The translations under genes were made by a program, and so were the position numbers. Shown here piece after piece: positions 59,402 through 64,000 of a stretch of DNA of 64,000 bases. The stretch is from Humulus lupulus (Eukaryota; Streptophyta; Magnoliopsida; Rosales; Cannabaceae), in assembly GCF_963169125.1 (NCBI RefSeq), contig NC_084802.1, positions 26,665,107 to 26,729,106 of the forward strand, given 5' to 3'. The number at the start of each line of letters is the position of its first letter. The first letter of the stretch is position 1. The notes below the pieces were generated by a model. The model ran no database searches. It was not told where the DNA came from and worked only from the letters and a program-made list of their open reading frames with translations.

Positions 59402-60290
59402 ATGATTCGACATACAAGCACTCTCCACATCGCAGAAAAAGAAACGGACTCAAACGATCAAAGCTCTTCGGCTAGTTCAGACAATTTATCAGATGACTGG
59501 TCTAAATAAATGAGCTCAACTTCTGATGATACTATACCTAGTGATCCCGAAAGCTTATCCAGTAAAAACTTGTTCAGTGATGACGGTGGAGCATTTCCAC
59601 ATCTGATGGGTCAACCTACTGAATCAAACTCACAAACCGAACCAATTATCACAAGCGAAGACGAAAATGGAAATGAATCAACAACACCACATGTTCCCCA
59701 AAAATGAAAGAGTAAAAGTTCAAACTTTCAAACTTTTACTTTGGATGACCTCCCTCCATCAAAATGGCACGAAAGGTTCCAAGAGTTTCAGGCTTGGCTC
59801 AGCCTAGAATCACAAAGACCAGAAGCACAGAAAGGAACGGTTTTCCTCAACTTTGTCTCTCGTTTTACAGGCACCCTACAAGACTAGTGGACAAGTCTGG
59901 GCGATTACAGACAGATGACGTTTTTATAACTTTCATCTGTCACCAATGCCTTGACCTATCTGTATGTTGAATTATGCGGACAAGACGCTCAAGTCACTGA
60001 AAGACTACGCGCAGAATTCTTTAAATTAAAATGTTGTTCAATGGATGAGAGACATTTGGAGAAGCATTACAAAAATATGACTCAATGGTTCTACCAAATA
60101 GGTGGAATTGATGATCCAAATCTAAAACAAGCTTTCCTGTCTTCCATACCAGAATCACTAGGAGAAGAAACCTTCAGACTTCTCTCGAGAACAGGAAGAA
60201 CCCTAGTTAATGCTACTGTTGACTGTGTTTTTAGCCAACGACGTGAGAACGTCAAAAATGATATAGCCTTCAAGAGAAATAAAACGACAC
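59402..60290 (+). pseudogene. Coat-protein (gag-like) region of the caulimovirid-like polyprotein
   Basis: Same frame as the preceding coiled-coil segment, with stops at 59507, 59705, 59885 and 59927. An acidic Ser-rich stretch (59510-59704) precedes WHERFQEFQAWL, FVSRFTGTL and, in the last open piece (59951 on), 'CGQDAQVTERLRAEFFKL', EKHYKNMTQWFYQIGGIDD and KQAFLSSIPE. These resemble coat-protein/gag domains of petuvirus-type and related plant elements. The expected zinc knuckle, protease, RT and RNase H are not present: by about 60290 the sequence has become an unrelated reverse LTR. Confidence 0.65.
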
Positions 60291-60553
60291 AAACAGTTTA
60301 TGAACAAAAAGTAAATAACACGAGATTTTATAGTGGTTCAGCCCCGATAGTCAGTAATAGCCTAATCCACTTAGAGATTTTATTACTGTATTCACACTCA
60401 AGATCAGATGAACCAGTGTCAACTAAGTTTCTTAGTGTAAATATTCCAGAATACAAAAAAGGGGTTCTCTCAAGAAAAACACACTTTCTCTCTCTAAAAC
60501 ACAGATTAACTCTCAATTTTCCAAAAAGTCCTTTTACGATCCCACCAACCCAC

Positions 60554-60561
60554 TATTTATA
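60554..60561 (-). promoter_or_regulatory. TATA box, minus strand
   Basis: CCTATAAATAGTGGG on the minus strand, in the last fifth of the minus-strand LTR. Confidence 0.6.
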
Positions 60562-60839
60562 GGCCTGGGATCCTCAACTGATATCCCCTTTAGATAGGGA
60601 TATTTTATTATTCATCTTATATTTAAATTACAAAAAATATATAAAATACAACAGATTCCTCAATTTGAGTGAGGAATGAGAGATTCCAGGGTGCCTAGAC
60701 CAATTCTTGCTGAAGTCGTTCCGGGGATTTTGACGTAGTTTCCTGATCCAACACATTCATGTTGATTACATGCAAGTATTGGTCAGATATACTCCTCCAA
60801 TCTTTCCTCGGCTCAAGGTGATGCATGCTTGGCTCTCCC

Positions 60840-61374
60840 CGGACCAAGGTGGTCCGAGCCAAGCACCTCTTGCCTTCTCCTCGGACCAAGGTGGTCCTAG
60901 GCATTTTCCTCTTGCTTCTCACCTCGGACAAGTCCGAGCATACCTCCTCCAATAAATGGTCCGATCAGACCTTGTGGCCTTCTCCTCGGACCAAGGTGGT
61001 CCGAGCCATCTTCATTGGCATCTCACCTCAGACAAGTCCGAGGCACTTCACTTGGCATCTCAACTTGGACAAGTCCGAGGCAAGCCCTAGGCTCCTCCAA
61101 CCATGTCCGATCGGACATTGCGTAGGCTCTCCTTGGCCAAAATCTAAGTCTCAATTCTTGTCTTGTATGGGACTTCTCTTCCTTAGCCTCTTACCTCGAA
61201 CGAATCTGAGCCAACAACCTAGGAAGCCTACCTCGGACACGTCCGAGGCAAGCACTTGGGACGTTCAAGCCTTCTTACCTTGGACACGTCCGAGCCAAAA
61301 GAAGTTGCCTTCTTACCTCGGACACATCCGAGCCAAATGCTTGAGAGGCTCCCAATCTAAGGTCCGATCGGACC
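60840..61374. repeat. Array of CGGAC...GTCCG palindromes
   Basis: More than ten short palindromes in 535 bp. Examples: CGGACCAAGGTGGTCCG (60840), CTCGGACAAGTCCGAG (60923), GGTCCGATCAGACC (60959), a 21-bp version of the first (60985-61005), ATGTCCGATCGGACAT (61103-61118), CCTCGGACACGTCCGAGG (61231) and GGTCCGATCGGACC (61361-61374). The spacing is irregular, 30-60 bp. Confidence 0.95.
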
Positions 61375-61650
61375 TCCTGCCTTTATCCCTTGAGCCAAAG
61401 TCCAAACCCATCCTTTAAACTCCTTGGACTTGGGTTTGAACCAAACAATTGGGCCTTCGAACTGGGGTCTCTGAGCCAAGCACACCTTAGCCCAAATATT
61501 CTCCTCGGGTGTATTTGACTTGACTATGCATCTCTCAAGCAGTCCAACTTCTTAACTGATGTATTGGGCTACTGCTAAGCCAGATCACCCAACTAATTCA
61601 TGCCACGTGTCAATTTTATTGCCACATCATCCTTTTCAAATTTTTGGGAT

Positions 61651-63225
61651 AACATTGGCCCCCCAAGTTTATTATATAATACATTCACATAATAAACTTT
61701 TTTTTTCCAGCTGACGTCATTATAAAAAATAATAACTGTTCATCTCCATGCAGCAGACCCACGATCACTGCAAAAAACCACCCATGATCGTGGAGAGAAA
61801 AATAATCCCAGAATGCCAAAGGTCCAAAAGTAAATAAAAACCCACTTTTTTCCCTTTAAATAACCCAACTTTACACACTCTTCTTCACACAAGCAAAAAT
61901 CACATTTTCAAAAACCTCTCATCTTCTTCCTTCCCTTTTGGCCGAAATCCCCAAGATTTTTCTTCTCCTTGCCGATTCTAAAAACTTCAAGGGGAGCTCT
62001 TCATCTTCAAGCAATCTTCAAGCAAACCAAAGGTCCTCCAACCTTGAGTAAGTCTTCTTTTCCATGCCTTTGCATTGTTATAATTTTTCAAAAAATTTCT
62101 AGGAAAACCATGCCATGGCCGAAACTCCCCATAGCTTTACTTGTTCTTGAAGTTCTTATGAATGCTTTGTACAATGTGTTAGCTTGTTGTCTTGATGATG
62201 TTTGTGGTATGGGTAACCCGAAATTACCTTCAATTTCATAGGAATTTCAAGACAAATGGGCTAATTTGACATGAATATGAGTATGGGTTTTGGGGTTTTT
62301 GATAGTATGATGGGTTTTCAAGAACATAAGAAAAACTTTTCATTTCCATGCTTTGATCTTGTTTTTGTATGTGTGAATGAAGAAATGTGTTTAAAATAGG
62401 GATTCTAGGGCTTTGCTTACACGGTTTGGGTTTGAGGTATGAAAAGTGTATAGTCAAGGGTTTTGCACATTTGGTTTGCCAAGAAAAAATTGGGCATGTA
62501 TGTGGTCCGATCGGACCACATTTTGAACCCTCGTGGATGCCCATGTCCGATCGGACATAATGGGCTGCTGCTGGCTAGGAGCCTCGGAGGCACAAGGCAC
62601 GCCAGGAGCCTGGACACTCGGACCGTGGGGTGTGCATCCTCTCGATCGCACCATGTCCGATCGGGCGTACCGTGGACGGCTTGGTGCTAGGCTCGCACGA
62701 ATGCAAGGCTGAACGTCTCCTCAGTCAGGCTGTGTCCGATCAGACATCTTGTGAATTGCTTGGTGCTGGGCTCGCATGGAGGTAGCCTCCTTGGTTTCCC
62801 ACGGCTGCTGAACGCCTCTTTGGTCATGCGTATTTAGCGTGTCTAGGCATCCGATCAGATGCAGTAGGCTAGGCCACCTCCTAGAGTAAATAACGTGGTC
62901 CGATCGGACCACACCCAATCTCCTAGGCTTCAGCCTTCTTTCCTATCTTTCAAATGCATACCCAATCCTTTGGCATGCATACTCACACGCATAGGGAATT
63001 TAGCTTCATAGGAAAACCCCAAAAATTTCCATTTACATAAACTTTAATAACTTCCAACACCTCAAGTACTTTTTAGGCACTCTTGGGCACTAAGATTATT
63101 TTTTCCCTTGTGTGCTATCTTTTTATAACTTAGACAAACTTTTCTAAGTATAAAAATAAATTTTATTCTTGGTGAATTTTTTCTGTATGGTTACTCACCT
63201 CCCCATGTTTTATTCATTTTTGTAG
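61651..63225 (+). other. Leader region with probable 5' UTR intron, upstream of the last ORF
   Basis: It has a TATA-like 'cctttaaataac' at 61853, followed by CT-rich UTR-like sequence (61870-61970). A donor-like 'ttgag|gtaag' type site reads 'ccttgagtaagtc' at 62052, and an acceptor-like 'ttcatttttgtag' ends at 63225, directly before the ATG at 63226. The would-be intron of about 1.17 kb contains the palindromes of 62501-62912. Small ORFs in it are not supported. Confidence 0.45.
62501..62912. repeat. TCCGATCGGA palindromes, six copies
   Basis: TGTGGTCCGATCGGACCACA (62501-62520, a perfect 20-bp palindrome), ATGTCCGATCGGACAT (62543-62558, identical to 61103-61118), imperfect copies at 62653, 62733 and 62847 (GCATCCGATCAGATGC), and GTGGTCCGATCGGACCAC (62895-62912, perfect 18 bp). 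Confidence 0.95.
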
Positions 63226-64000
63226 ATGAATCGCTCTGACTATAGGGGAGGTGACAATCATACGGACTCTGATACATCCGTCCCGCAATCAATCGAGACT
63301 CCTCTAAATAGTGATTCCTCACTAGACTCGTACACCAATCGTACTCCAGAGGATTGCCTCCGTCGCTTCAAGCAGATCCTCCCTCGCTCAGCCTTGTATC
63401 TCCTCCACGAGGAACAGTTCCTTCAACAAGTTTCTCAATCGACGATGAGGGTGAAACAATCCAATAGACTTCCTCAGGAACATGATCCACAGGTTGCCCG
63501 CAGGGTGGTGTAGAAGGTGGTAAAGCGCAGTCACGCTCGCACTGCCACAACTTCAGAAAAACCTTCTCAGAAATTTGCTACCGCGATCCAGGACTTGGCT
63601 GTTCAGAAGCCACGCAAGGAGGGAGAAGAAGAACCTTCCTGGTTCATTGCTGAATCTTCAAAGCTTAATCCCGCGTTGTTCCAAAAACACATTGAAGCTT
63701 TAGGCTTGAGCGAGGCAAACGTGATATGTCCGAGTTCTCATCAAAGAGCCAATAGGCCTGGTGGAACATACTGCACCTGGTCCAGGCACCATGTGCATGC
63801 CGGAGCGACACTTCCGCTACACCCATATTTCTGGTCTGTAGCGGATTACTTCAATGTTTCCCCATTCCAGATCGCACCGAATGGGATCCAGGCACTCTCT
63901 GCGTTGTACATCCTCTACTTCCTGCATGGTTGGGACGAGCCCACCCCTCATGAGGTGCACTACTTGTTTGACCTTAGGACCAATCCTTCCCACAACAACA
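63226..64000 (+). CDS. Partial ORF with 'putative gypsy type transposon' (Transposase_28) domain
   Basis: From ATG 63226 one frame runs to the window end with a single TAG at 63511-63513. N-terminus: acidic/Ser-Thr-rich (NHTDSDTSVPQSIETPL), then 'LPRSALYLLHEEQFLQQV'. After the TAG come a basic linker and, from about 63715, the recognisable domain with 'WSRHHVHAGATLPLHPYFWS', VADYFNVSPFQIAPNGIQAL and HEVHYLFDL. This matches the PF04195-type domain found in the 5' ORF of many plant gypsy-like elements; its molecular function is unknown. The TAG would make it a pseudogene unless it is read through or a sequencing error. The 3' end lies outside the window. Confidence 0.75.

Larger units (their letters stand above)
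60290..61650 (-). mobile_element. Minus-strand LTR-like sequence truncating the caulimovirid-like element
   Basis: On the minus strand it starts TGTTATCCCAAAAATTTG at 61650, preceded by a G-rich tract (CTTGGGGGGCCAA, 61651-61663 reversed) that looks like a polypurine tract. It has a TATA box (TATAAATA, plus-strand 60554-60561) and ends with sequence near 60290-60320 of the 'ccactataaaatctcgtgtt' type often seen at LTR ends. The left border is not exact. The ORF 60825-61418 is created by the palindromic repeats and is not a gene. Confidence 0.6.

Noticed and set aside
60825..61418. 197-codon ORF rich in Ser-Pro-Arg-Thr repeats
   Set aside because: Generated by the repeated 'ctcggaccaaggtggtccga' blocks; no domain, and the region reads as a minus-strand LTR.
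60840..62912. CRISPR-like array
   Set aside because: Plant nuclear context, irregular spacing, and palindromes of variable sequence and length without uniform spacers or associated genes.

Overview
The window is a stretch of flowering-plant (eudicot-like) intergenic heterochromatin made almost entirely of nested transposable elements. The evidence is: many Ty3/gypsy polyprotein fragments of the Tekay/Del chromovirus type with roughly 2.0-2.6 kb LTRs, a Tat-type element, Copia-like solo LTRs, a CACTA element with a captured plant gene that keeps its introns, and a decayed caulimovirid-like (endogenous pararetrovirus) polyprotein. The species cannot be fixed from the sequence. I found no intact host gene, no RNA gene and no intact transposon polyprotein; every coding region longer than a few hundred bases carries stops or frameshifts, except the open end of the last ORF.

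Layout. 1-1175: LTR tail of the family seen complete at 23574. 1176-5170: plus-strand chromovirus F (LTR tail, initiator-Met-type primer site, gag, zinc knuckle, protease, RT, RNase H), cut by the LTR at 5171. 5171-8952: minus-strand element I (3' LTR plus integrase). 8953-15011: minus-strand element G (3' LTR, integrase to protease) with a 420-bp duplication across its LTR/internal border. 15012-20065: minus-strand element E (3' LTR, integrase to RT). 20066-20281: an orphan LTR piece resembling G's LTR. 20282-25546: plus-strand element D (protease to chromodomain-like tail, 3' LTR).

25547-55645 is one deep nest, resolved by target-site duplications (TSDs). Minus-strand element B (LTR 25547-32196, pol 32197-32576, 53897-54413 and 55063-55645) holds a Copia-like solo LTR (26870-31378, TSD CTAAC). 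That solo LTR holds a gypsy solo LTR (28598-30898, TSD ACAAC). B's pol is split by plus-strand element A (32577-53891, TSD CCTAG). A's 5' LTR is split by a non-autonomous Tat-type element (32851-47813, TSD ATGCA/GTGCA). The Tat 5' LTR is split by a 7.1-kb CACTA transposon (32922-40026, TSD GAA) carrying exons of the coatomer epsilon subunit, and by a 1.07-kb solo LTR (41001-42065, TSD GTTGT/ATTGT). A's 3' LTR is split by solo LTR C (51542-53837, TSD CTGGC).

55646-56847 is AT-rich, with a possible short DNA transposon. 56848-60290 is the pararetrovirus-like element: promoter-like repeat, primer-site remnant, movement-protein region, coiled-coil linker and coat-protein region, with no RT. 60290-61650 reads as a minus-strand LTR. 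61651-64000 is a leader with a probable intron and then the start of an ORF with the 'putative gypsy type transposon' (Transposase_28) domain. Both parts of this last region share an unusual array of perfect palindromes centred on TCCGATCGGA or CGGAC-NN-GTCCG.

These parts do not form a pathway. They record successive insertions, LTR-LTR recombination to solo LTRs, internal deletions and point decay. Many of the stops in pol look like CAG to TAG or TGG to TGA/TAG transitions, as expected from deamination of methylated cytosine.
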